A program made the position numbers and the translations under genes. A stretch of 64,000 nt of DNA from Alistipes sp. dk3624 (lineage in GTDB: Bacteria > Bacteroidota > Bacteroidia > Bacteroidales > Rikenellaceae): positions 1,984,001 to 2,048,000 of the forward strand of contig NZ_CP045651.1 in assembly GCF_009557455.1 (NCBI RefSeq). The letters run 5' to 3'. How positions within the stretch are numbered: the stretch's first letter is position 1; each line of letters starts with the position of its first letter. The notes beneath the pieces are model-generated. The model did not search any database and was not told the origin of the DNA. It saw nothing but the letters and a program-made list of their open reading frames with translations. Shown piece by piece: positions 18,589 to 26,196 of this stretch.

Positions 18589-19602
18589 TTATTCTTTTAG
18601 CGATTCGGCCACCCGGTGTGCGGCGGCGACGGCTTCGTTGATCGACTCCCCGATGTTTTTCGGCGCCGTGATCGTTCCGGCATAGAAGATATGCGGCGAT
18701 CCCGAGTCGACGCTTCCGGTAAACTGATCTTTCGGCTTGACGAATCCGCTGGGGTATAGGTCGACGCCATTGCAGCGGCTCCACTGCAGGTTGCATGCTC
18801 CGGCTTTCATGCCGACGATCAGCACCAGCATGTCGACGGTCATTTTCAGCGGCAGGCCGATCAGCGTGTCTTCGGCCTTGATCTGCACTCGGTTGTCGAT
18901 CGTTTGGCTCGCCTCGGAGATGCGGCCGCGGATGAAATGGATATTGAACTCCTGCTGCGCCTGCCGGTAGAGTTCCTCGTAGCCGGGGCCGAACATTCGC
19001 ATGTCCATGTAAAAGCTGTATACCTCGGCGTCGGGGATCGCCTGTTTCATTTCGATCGCCTGTTTGACGCCGGTGATGCAGCAGACCCGCGAGCAGTGGC
19101 GCTGGTTCACCTTCTCGTCGCGCGATCCGACGCAATGCAGAAAGGCGATCGTCTTCGGTATCCGGCCGTCGGCCGTGCGGATGCCGCCGTTGCGGAACAT
19201 CCGTTCGACGTCTACCGTCGTATATACGTTGTCGTAGATTTTATAACCGTACTCCTCTTTCAGTTCGGCCGGGAAAAGGTCGAAACCCGAAGTGACGACC
19301 ACCGCGTCGGAGCGAAGCCGGGTGCCGTCGTTCAGCGTTACGTTTTTACCCTCCTGTCCGATCTCCTTCACCTCCCGGGACGTGAGGATTTCGGCGCCGG
19401 AAGCGTCGACCTGTTCGCGAAGCGATCCGAGTACTTCGCTCGCGGGGGTCATGGTCGGAAAGAGCCGGTCCCAGCGGTTCAACTTGCCGCCGATCGTCTC
19501 CTCTCTCTCGATAATCACCGGGCTGATGCCCAGTTTGCTGAGCGTAATGGCCGTCTGCATACCTGCGACGCCTCCGCCGATGATAATTACCTTTTTTCCC
19601 AT
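18589..19602 (-). CDS. HdrA/QmoA-like FAD flavoprotein
   Basis: The 337-residue product has an N-terminal FAD loop IIGGGVAGMQ (residues 7-16). It also has the HdrA hallmark HCVGSRD...CSRVCC with Cys157, Cys170, Cys174 and Cys175, which bind a [4Fe-4S] cluster in HdrA. It lacks the extra ferredoxin inserts of methanogen HdrA, which is roughly twice as long, and so resembles the compact QmoA-type proteins of sulfate reducers. In those systems it passes electrons between low-potential carriers and quinone-linked partners. Gaps to neighbours are 6 and 4 bases, so a stable complex with the flanking Fe-S proteins is likely. Confidence 0.85.
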   Translation of the reverse strand: MGKKVIIIGGGVAGMQTAITLSKLGISPVIIEREETIGGKLNRWDRLFPTMTPASEVLGSLREQVDASGAEILTSREVKEIGQEGKNVTLNDGTRLRSDAVVVTSGFDLFPAELKEEYGYKIYDNVYTTVDVERMFRNGGIRTADGRIPKTIAFLHCVGSRDEKVNQRHCSRVCCITGVKQAIEMKQAIPDAEVYSFYMDMRMFGPGYEELYRQAQQEFNIHFIRGRISEASQTIDNRVQIKAEDTLIGLPLKMTVDMLVLIVGMKAGACNLQWSRCNGVDLYPSGFVKPKDQFTGSVDSGSPHIFYAGTITAPKNIGESINEAVAAAHRVAESLKE

Positions 19603-19608
19603 AATCCG

Positions 19609-20676
19609 TTACAGTATGTTTTTCGTGTAGCTTCCGATCGCCGCGGGGGCCGGTTGCCCGATGTATTTTCCATTTTTGCCGAGGTATTTCGCCGACGGGT
19701 CGTACTGGACGCCCATCTTGTCGAGCAGCGGTTCGACGGCAACCTGATGCATCTGCATACCGAGTTCCCAGGGATCGTATCCGAGCACCAGCCCGGCCAA
19801 CTCTTCGTAGGTCAGCACGGGGATGCCGCGGTTGTCCTGCCCGTAAAACGTTCCCTCCATTTCGGAGATCGTGTATTGCCATTTGTCGAGGAACATCGCG
19901 CAGCCCGGGCAGTTGGCCAGGATGAAGTCGGGCTTGTACGGGGCCATCGATTCGAACTTTTTCTTGGAGTTGGCGACCGAATAGCCGCGGTTGGCCATCA
20001 CCAGGTAATTGCGGAATCCGAATCCGCAGCAGTGCCGCCGCTCCGGATAGTCGACCACTTCGCCGCCCCACGCCTCAATCATTCCGGCCAGCACGTACGG
20101 GAATTCCGATCCGCCGATACCGACCTTCGGGAAAATCTTCGCATAGTGGCAGCCGATGTGTTCGACGCCGCGCAGCGGTTTTCCGGTTTCGACGTTGACC
20201 AATTTGTGTTTGGCTTTCGCGGCGATCTCTTCGCGGTGGTGGAAAATCACGTCGGACGTGTGCGCCAGGTTTTTCGGCTTTTTGAATTCGCGGCCGGTAG
20301 CTTTATAAAGGTAGTCGCGGGCCTTCTCTTCCAGTTCCGGGAAGTCGTGCCACATTTCGAGCGCTTCGGAATAGATGCCGAACGACGTGATGCACGACGG
20401 GACGAAATTCTCGTACCCCGATTCGGTCATCAGCGAGAACTGCCGCGCCACGACCGTCATGATCGTTTCGAGCGGCACGATGTCGGTATGGTAGCCGATG
20501 CCGGTGCAGGAGGTGTGACGCGGGTCTTCGTGGATGTCCCGACCCAGGTCGTTGCGCAGGATATTTAAAAAGGCCGCTTCCGATCCGGGAAAAAAATTCT
20601 GCCGGATGCAGCTGCGCGCATAGTAGTAATCGTTGTCGGCGATCTGTTTCTGATACTCTTTCCAGGGTGTTTTCAT
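19609..20676 (-). CDS. HdrB-like CCG protein with a degenerate first CCG module
   Basis: The 355-residue product contains two CCG-type modules. The second is intact (C176, C216-C217, C256xxC259) and could hold a non-cubane [4Fe-4S] cluster as in HdrB. In the first, Cys23, Cys57 and Cys95 keep the expected spacing, but the first Cys of the CC pair is Ser56 and the last Cys of CxxC is Ser98, so two of five ligands are missing. HdrB is the heterodisulfide-reducing subunit in methanogens. Here it lies between HdrC- and HdrA-like genes, but the loss in module 1 implies altered chemistry. Confidence 0.82.
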   Translation of the reverse strand: MKTPWKEYQKQIADNDYYYARSCIRQNFFPGSEAAFLNILRNDLGRDIHEDPRHTSCTGIGYHTDIVPLETIMTVVARQFSLMTESGYENFVPSCITSFGIYSEALEMWHDFPELEEKARDYLYKATGREFKKPKNLAHTSDVIFHHREEIAAKAKHKLVNVETGKPLRGVEHIGCHYAKIFPKVGIGGSEFPYVLAGMIEAWGGEVVDYPERRHCCGFGFRNYLVMANRGYSVANSKKKFESMAPYKPDFILANCPGCAMFLDKWQYTISEMEGTFYGQDNRGIPVLTYEELAGLVLGYDPWELGMQMHQVAVEPLLDKMGVQYDPSAKYLGKNGKYIGQPAPAAIGSYTKNIL

Positions 20677-20701
20677 CGCGTTCGTTTTTTGTTTCGGCCT
20701 C

Positions 20702-21403
20702 TTATTTTCCGGAGTGTTGGCCGCTGTTAGTCGTGAATACGTCGTGGAAATAGTCGTCCCCGGCTTTTTCGTATCCCATTTCCTTCGCTTTTTTATCCGA
20801 GCACGTTTCGATGTTCTCGAAAAAACGCATACCCCCGGTCACTTCGAAAATGCTGCGGATCTCCTCCATGCTGCGGTCGTCGATCTTGCGTCCGGCTCCG
20901 ACGCCTACCTTGCAGTAGTTGTCGCCGAAACGTTCGAAGACGTCTTTGTCGTTGTCGTGGATCCACCGCCATACCGGCCCCTGTTCGGGATGTAGATCCG
21001 GATCGACGAAATTCGGCTTGACGCAGTAACCCGACGTCAGGATATTCTGCCCGATGGTGCGTTTGATGGCCAGTTGCTGGCGTCCTTTCTCGGACTCGGT
21101 GAAGAAACCGAGTTTTTGCGACAGCGTGCGCAGCGACTGGATGATATATCCGGGCGTATTGCCGCGCGGGCAGCGCGGGCGGCACGACATGCACTCCCCG
21201 CAGTACCAGATCGTATCGCTTTTGAGCAGCTTTTCGATGGCGTCGTCGTCCTTGGTTTGCACCATGTTGACGATCTGGCGCGGGTCGTAGTTGTAAAACT
21301 CGGCCGCGGGGCAGACTCCCGTACAGATCCCGCAGTTCATGCAGGCCGTCAGGCCCTCTTTCATGCGGACATCCTCCATCAGCATATCGAAATATTTCCC
21401 CAT
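20702..21403 (-). CDS. HdrC-like [4Fe-4S] protein, first gene of the Hdr-like operon
   Basis: The 233-residue soluble protein begins with two [4Fe-4S] motifs, C21xxC24xxC27xxxC31-Pro and C68xxC71xxC74xxxC78-Pro. The second has an extra proline/arginine pattern (CRPRCPRG). The remaining ~150 residues have no cluster motif and are longer than in canonical HdrC (~180 in total). In Hdr complexes HdrC links HdrA to HdrB, and the gene order here (C-B-A) fits that. A promoter -7 box lies 37 bases upstream. The HdrB-like gene follows after 25 bases. Confidence 0.83.
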   Translation of the reverse strand: MGKYFDMLMEDVRMKEGLTACMNCGICTGVCPAAEFYNYDPRQIVNMVQTKDDDAIEKLLKSDTIWYCGECMSCRPRCPRGNTPGYIIQSLRTLSQKLGFFTESEKGRQQLAIKRTIGQNILTSGYCVKPNFVDPDLHPEQGPVWRWIHDNDKDVFERFGDNYCKVGVGAGRKIDDRSMEEIRSIFEVTGGMRFFENIETCSDKKAKEMGYEKAGDDYFHDVFTTNSGQHSGK

Positions 21404-21440
21404 AACTCTTGTCCGATAACGTGCATATTTTTACACGTAA

Positions 21441-21448
21441 CAAATTTA
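21441..21448 (-). promoter_or_regulatory. -7 promoter element of the Hdr-like operon
   Basis: On the minus strand this reads TAAATTTG, a match to TAnnTTTG, with the -7 box 37 bases before the first start codon. It is the only such box seen in front of the five genes. Confidence 0.6.
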
Positions 21449-21571
21449 CATCCAATGTGTAGCACGGAACAGAGAGGATAGACCTATTTTGAATGGGTAT
21501 AAATACTTAATTTTTCGCCGCGTTCGTCCCGATCGGACGATTCGGGGCGCGGTACGGCCTGGGGGAAGGGT

Positions 21572-22723
21572 TTACAGGATGCGGCGGCTGGCGGCGTGCG
21601 GCAGCAGGGTCAGGGTGTCCCAGTCGATGCCGGTGATCAGTACGGCTCCGGGACGTTTGCCTATGTCGAAACTGCCGGCCCATGCGTCGATTCCGAGCGC
21701 TTCGGCGCCGCTGCGGGTGGCCCATTGCAGCCGTTCGGGCAGCGGGATTTCCGGGAACCTTTTCAGTTCGTCGATCATCGACAGCGAATCGTTCGACGCG
21801 AGGCTGTCGGTGCCGACGGCGATCCGCCCCGATAACCTATGGAGTAACTCGGCGGGAGGCGTCGCCCTTTCGATAAAATCGTTCGACCGAGGGCACAATA
21901 CCCATGTGAGCCGGTTCCCGAAACGATGTTGAAGAGTGTCTGCGATTTGTTCGGTGACGAACGTGTTGTGCACCAGCAGCATATTTTTTTCTTTCGGGAC
22001 CGAGCCTGCGATGCGTCCGGCCGGCGATCCGTATCCGGCGAAATCGATCGTTACGCCTTCCCGGAGGTTCCGTTCGTGAAGGGGCCCCCGTTCTTCGAAA
22101 AGTTCCTGTTCGCCGCGGCTTTCCATAAAGTGTACCGACAGCGGGTTTCCCGCTGCGGCGATCGCCCGGAACGCGGCGTCCTGCAGCGAATAGGTGGCGT
22201 GCGGGGTGACCGAGGCGGAGAGTCCGAGCGCTTCCGATTCGGCGGCGATTCGGCGTAGGAATGAAAAGTCGGTCGTGCGCAGGCCGAAACCTTCAATGAA
22301 ATTGTGGTAATGGATGCGGCTATTCCGTTTCAGCTCGAACGTAGACGTGCCGTTGCAAATATCCCCGACGGCCACTATGCCGTCGTGTTCCATCCGGGCG
22401 TTCCAATAAGCGGCCGCTTCGATACGTTGTTGCGGGGCGGTTTCGTTGCGCGCCCGCGCGATCGTGTCGGCAAACCCGGCGAACCCGCAGCCGCGGGCGA
22501 TCCGGCCGCGCAGGTACGACAGTTCCAGATGGCAATGCGCATTGACCATGCCGGGGATCAGCAGGCCGCCGAAAAACTCCACCCGCTGTTGCGAATCGAC
22601 CGCGTCGGAGGCGGCGATTTCCCGTAGGACGCCGTCAGCGTCGAACGACAGAATCCCGTTGCGCAGCAGTCCCTGTGGTGTCAGGATAAAGTGCGCCGAT
22701 AATCTCCTTTTTATCTGCGACAT
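21572..22723 (-). CDS. amidohydrolase-family deaminase
   Basis: The 383-residue product belongs to the metal-dependent amidohydrolase superfamily near the SsnA/MtaD/TrzN group. The metal ligands are visible: His63 and His65 in NAHCHLELS, a His in TPHATYS, the His-Phe-Met-Glu segment and the Asp of VGTDSLASND. Such enzymes deaminate purine-like or pterin-like compounds such as S-adenosylhomocysteine, methylthioadenosine or aminodeoxyfutalosine. The substrate cannot be set from sequence. Its first 89 bases overlap the end of the upstream DUF4296 gene in another frame. It is probably last in the operon that starts at 28179. Confidence 0.75.
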   Translation of the reverse strand: MSQIKRRLSAHFILTPQGLLRNGILSFDADGVLREIAASDAVDSQQRVEFFGGLLIPGMVNAHCHLELSYLRGRIARGCGFAGFADTIARARNETAPQQRIEAAAYWNARMEHDGIVAVGDICNGTSTFELKRNSRIHYHNFIEGFGLRTTDFSFLRRIAAESEALGLSASVTPHATYSLQDAAFRAIAAAGNPLSVHFMESRGEQELFEERGPLHERNLREGVTIDFAGYGSPAGRIAGSVPKEKNMLLVHNTFVTEQIADTLQHRFGNRLTWVLCPRSNDFIERATPPAELLHRLSGRIAVGTDSLASNDSLSMIDELKRFPEIPLPERLQWATRSGAEALGIDAWAGSFDIGKRPGAVLITGIDWDTLTLLPHAASRRIL

Positions 22724-23549
22724 GGGAGGCGTTTGAAGGTAAGTTGTACGCTGCCAGGCTCGGGTTGAACCGGAATATTTCGCGGATCAGCGAATCGGCG
22801 GCTTCCCGCAGCGGCAGGAAGTAGGTGATCGTCATCGAGTCGATGCGCAGGGCGATGCTCTTTTCCTTGTCGGACGGGGAGGTCGCCAGGCTGATCCGTA
22901 CTTCGTTCGTTTTCGGATCGGTGACGTCGAAACTGAAAATTTCCTGTTTCTGAGCCCCTTTGATATACCCCAGGTAGTAGAAACTGCCTTTCGTGCCGTC
23001 CGTCGTATCGAACTGGTAGTGCGTATAGCGGAGGTTTCCGTTACGACTCGAAGTGTCCAGGTCGTACTTGAATGCGACCTGGTAGCGTCCCGGACGTACC
23101 GGAAGGACGATGTCCGGTTTGTCGGGATCGGACAGGCGCCGGAGCCGCCGGGTCGAGTCGGAGTAGACGACGCGTCGGTAGCGGTTCATGGTGCGGCTGT
23201 CGACGGTGTCCAGCGTGGCGATCCGCGCTTTCATCAGGGAGTCTTCCCGATCCAGCCGCCGGGCCACTTCTTCCAGAATGTCCGTAAATCGGACGCTTTT
23301 GCGCCGCGAAAGGTTGTTGATCGTGTAGCTGAGATCCGAGGGTTTGTATCCGTATTTTTCAAAAATCGGGGTGTAGAAATCCACCGTGTCCGCCTGCGAA
23401 AATCCGCTTTTCGGCGAGTCGCGGTAGGCGTTGGCCAGGAAAATCTCGCGGGTGATGGCGATCAATTTCTCGTCCGGTATGTTGCGGGGCCGGTTGCAGG
23501 CGGCCGCCGTGACGGCGACGCACAACAGGCAGATCAATCGTTTTATCAT
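22635..23549 (-). CDS. DUF4296-type lipoprotein
   Basis: The 304-residue product begins with a lipoprotein signal whose lipobox ends at Cys18 (TAAAC). The first ~100 residues after it match the DUF4296 pattern: a helical domain around KLIAITREIFLANAY and a KYGYKPSDLSYTI segment. The C-terminal part is a beta-rich domain of unknown function. I chose the ATG at 23549, not a longer start at 23645, because it begins the signal peptide and overlaps the permease stop by four bases (ATGA type). The 3' end runs 89 bases into the amidohydrolase gene, an unusually long overlap. Function unknown; envelope location expected. Confidence 0.8.
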   Translation of the reverse strand: MIKRLICLLCVAVTAAACNRPRNIPDEKLIAITREIFLANAYRDSPKSGFSQADTVDFYTPIFEKYGYKPSDLSYTINNLSRRKSVRFTDILEEVARRLDREDSLMKARIATLDTVDSRTMNRYRRVVYSDSTRRLRRLSDPDKPDIVLPVRPGRYQVAFKYDLDTSSRNGNLRYTHYQFDTTDGTKGSFYYLGYIKGAQKQEIFSFDVTDPKTNEVRISLATSPSDKEKSIALRIDSMTITYFLPLREAADSLIREIFRFNPSLAAYNLPSNASHVADKKEIIGALYPDTTGTAAQRDSVVRR

Positions 23550-24775
23550 GGTCGGTTCTGACTTATCTCTTTTTTCGGTATCATCGCGCGCACCGTCAGC
23601 ACGGAAATCAGGTAGCTGACCGAAACGAACGTTACGATTACCCACGCCAGGTCGCTCGGATGGACTTCGACCGGATAGGCGTCGATCAGGAACGTCTCTC
23701 CGGAGAGTTTGAGGAACCCGAAATGCTGCTGGGCCAGCGCCAGCGCGACGCCGAGCAGCAATCCGCCGCCGGCGCCGATCAGGTAGATCAGCATCCCCTC
23801 GGCGACGAAGATCTTACGGAGCAGCTTCGTATCGGCGCCCATCGTGACGAGCGTCTGCGAATCCTTGCGTTTTTCGATGATCAGCATTACCAGCGAACCG
23901 ATCAGCGAAAACGAAGCGATCACCAGTACCAGCAGGATGATGAAATAGATCCCCCATTTTTCGTACATCATGATGCGGTAGAACGACTCTTTTTGCTGGT
24001 AGCGCGACTGGATTTTGTAATCGTCGCCGAGCCATTGCCCGATCTGTTGCTGCACCCGCTGCGGCGAAGCGTCCGCTTCGAGACGGATGGCTACCGACGA
24101 AGCTTGTCCCGGATAGTCGAGCAGTTCCTGTGCGAAGTGGAGCGGGACGATCACGTATTTCCCGTCCACTTCGGCTTCCAGCGCGAATACGCCCGACGGG
24201 AAAATATTCTGTTTTTTGTAGAAACTGTACGGCAGCAGCGGCGAAACCCGCCCGCGCCGGGGGACGTACACCGAGATCGGGCTGTTCAGGTTGACCCGGA
24301 TGCCCAGCGCGTAGGCCATGCCCTGTCCGACGTAGGCTTCCGGGAAATCTCCGAACTGCAATTGGAATACGCCTTCGGTTCGCAGGCTGTCCAGCGGCAC
24401 CACCTGCCGGTAGAGCGAATCGACCCCGCACATCGTGCCGAAAGCCTGCCGGTCGCGGTACTCGAAGACCGCATTGTCTTCGAGCGCGTACGCCGCGTCC
24501 CGCACGCCGTCGATTGCCAGAAAGCGTTCGCGCGGCAGCGAGTCGATCGGGAATACCTTGCCCCGTACCGGCGTGATCCGGATATCCGGGTCGAACGACC
24601 GGTACATGCTTTTGATCAGCCCCTCGAAACCGTTGAATACCGACAGCAGAATCACCATCGCCATCACCGGGATCGCCACGGAAAAGGCGCTCACTCCCGA
24701 GACGATGTTGATCACCGAGTGCGATTTCTTCGAAAAAAGGTAACGCCGTGCGAAAAAGAGCGGTAGACGGGGCAT
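23546..24775 (-). CDS. LolE/FtsX-type ABC transporter permease
   Basis: The 409-residue product has the MacB/FtsX layout: one N-terminal transmembrane helix (residues ~20-45), a large periplasmic domain (~50-265), then three helices, with the FtsX domain at ~275-400. In Bacteroidota these are annotated as lipoprotein-releasing permeases that would help move lipoproteins from the inner membrane. No ATPase subunit gene is nearby. It lies 12 bases after rbfA and overlaps the DUF4296 lipoprotein gene by 4 bases, which ties both to envelope work. Confidence 0.85.
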   Translation of the reverse strand: MPRLPLFFARRYLFSKKSHSVINIVSGVSAFSVAIPVMAMVILLSVFNGFEGLIKSMYRSFDPDIRITPVRGKVFPIDSLPRERFLAIDGVRDAAYALEDNAVFEYRDRQAFGTMCGVDSLYRQVVPLDSLRTEGVFQLQFGDFPEAYVGQGMAYALGIRVNLNSPISVYVPRRGRVSPLLPYSFYKKQNIFPSGVFALEAEVDGKYVIVPLHFAQELLDYPGQASSVAIRLEADASPQRVQQQIGQWLGDDYKIQSRYQQKESFYRIMMYEKWGIYFIILLVLVIASFSLIGSLVMLIIEKRKDSQTLVTMGADTKLLRKIFVAEGMLIYLIGAGGGLLLGVALALAQQHFGFLKLSGETFLIDAYPVEVHPSDLAWVIVTFVSVSYLISVLTVRAMIPKKEISQNRP

Positions 24776-24787
24776 GATCCGGATTTT

Positions 24788-25135
24788 CTATTTCAGCAGT
24801 TTGTCGATCGCGCTGATGTATTCCAGCGAGTCGTCGATGTAGAAGGCCAGTTCGGGCACGTGTCGCAACTGGTTCCTGACCCGCACGCCGAGCGTTTTGC
24901 GAATCAGCCAGTTGTTTTCCTGCAGCGAGGCCATCACCTCCGCATGTTTTTCGAACGGGAAGATGCTCAGGTAAATCTTAGCCAGTTCGAAATCCGGACT
25001 CATCCGTACCAGCGTTACCGATACCATGGTTCCGCACAGCAGCGAAGCGGCCTCTTTGGAAAAAATTTCGCTGATGTCGCGTTGGATTTGCCGCCCGATT
25101 TTTTGCTGGCGGGTGGATTCGATGCGGTCGTTCAT
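24788..25135 (-). CDS. rbfA: ribosome-binding factor A
   Basis: RbfA is a small KH-like protein that binds the 30S subunit and aids maturation of the 5' end of 16S rRNA, notably in cold. The 115-residue length is normal. The sequence has the N-terminal RQQKIGRQIQRDISEIF helix, the VTLVRMSPDFELAKIYLSIF strand block and the C-terminal RHVPELAFYIDDSLEY motif typical of the family. Its start overlaps the stop of the upstream barrel gene by 4 bases. Confidence 0.95.
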   Translation of the reverse strand: MNDRIESTRQQKIGRQIQRDISEIFSKEAASLLCGTMVSVTLVRMSPDFELAKIYLSIFPFEKHAEVMASLQENNWLIRKTLGVRVRNQLRHVPELAFYIDDSLEYISAIDKLLK

Positions 25136-26151
25136 TTTTTATCTGTTTTTTGTGATTCCTGTATCGATTCGGTCTCTTTTATCGTCGGTTGGCCGGCCGT
25201 TTGTCCGGGCGTTCCGGCGGGTGCGGGATACTCCTTTTTCGTTTTTTCCCGTTTCGTCTTCCGCTTTTCCGGTTTTTGCCGCTGCAGGGAGTCCGGAAGC
25301 ATTCGTTGCAGGGAGTCCGGGAGCGCTTGCCGTAGTCCGGATGGCAGACTATCGGCGGAAAGGTCCGCTGCGCCCAGGCTATCCCCGTGCTTTTTCGCTT
25401 TTTCGATCAGTCTTTCGGCCCGGCGCATTTCGGCCTCCTGCATCCGTCTCGCGACGCCCTTGCTCGGCTCGGCGCGGATGCCTTCTTTGCTCAGGCGGTA
25501 ATAGAAGGCCATCGAAACGTTGATGTTGTCCAGCGGCGAATGGGTCGGATTGCCCTGATATTTGGTTCCGTTCCGCAGAACGTCCGAGTAACCGAAATAG
25601 TAGCGGCCTTCGAAAGCCACTTCGAACCGACGGATCAGGAACGAAAGTCCCGCTCCGCCGCAAAGTCCGTATCCCCACCGCGTATCGCGGGTCAGTTTCA
25701 TCGTATACGGTCCCTGTTCGTAGATCCCCGCCCGTTTCGATTTATAATAGTATTTCGAGTCCATGAAATAAGAGAGGTAGACGCCCAGGTTGACGAAGAA
25801 GCGTCCGTGCCGCTGCATGAAGTAGAAATGCGGCTGCCACATCAGCGGCAGTTCGAACGAATTGATCGTGCGGTGGTAGCTCGTGTCGCCTTTGCTTTGC
25901 AGGTCGTACATGAATCCGCGTCCCATGTACTGCAAGTCGGCCTGGATGGCCCCGACGAATTTTTGCGCGGTATAGAATTTATACGAAATCCCGCCCGAAT
26001 AGAGCCCCCATTCGGTGCCCGTCTCCCGGGACGGGGTGAACCGTGCGGAACCGCCGCCCCATCCGCCGCGCACGCCGATATAATGCTGGGCCCGGAGCGT
26101 TCCGCATCCCAGCAGGATCACGAGTAAAGACAGTTTAGCTATTTTCCACAT
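25132..26151 (-). CDS. PorT-like outer-membrane beta-barrel protein with a charged C-terminal tail
   Basis: The product has 339 residues from the ATG at 26151, which opens a clean signal sequence ending at RAQ; an ATG 7 codons upstream is also possible. LLGC inside the signal resembles a lipobox, but the barrel that follows favours signal peptidase I. Residues ~22-240 alternate aromatic and polar residues in strand-like runs, as in PorT/outer-membrane beta-barrel proteins. The last ~100 residues are a very different Lys/Glu/Pro-rich tail with 8-residue DSLQR-type repeats. Function unknown. It lies between the Ig-like lipoprotein and rbfA. Confidence 0.7.
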   Translation of the reverse strand: MWKIAKLSLLVILLGCGTLRAQHYIGVRGGWGGGSARFTPSRETGTEWGLYSGGISYKFYTAQKFVGAIQADLQYMGRGFMYDLQSKGDTSYHRTINSFELPLMWQPHFYFMQRHGRFFVNLGVYLSYFMDSKYYYKSKRAGIYEQGPYTMKLTRDTRWGYGLCGGAGLSFLIRRFEVAFEGRYYFGYSDVLRNGTKYQGNPTHSPLDNINVSMAFYYRLSKEGIRAEPSKGVARRMQEAEMRRAERLIEKAKKHGDSLGAADLSADSLPSGLRQALPDSLQRMLPDSLQRQKPEKRKTKREKTKKEYPAPAGTPGQTAGQPTIKETESIQESQKTDKK

Positions 26152-26196
26152 ATTTCGTTTCTTGTTCCGCATTCGTTTGTTCCGCGACAGCTTTCG

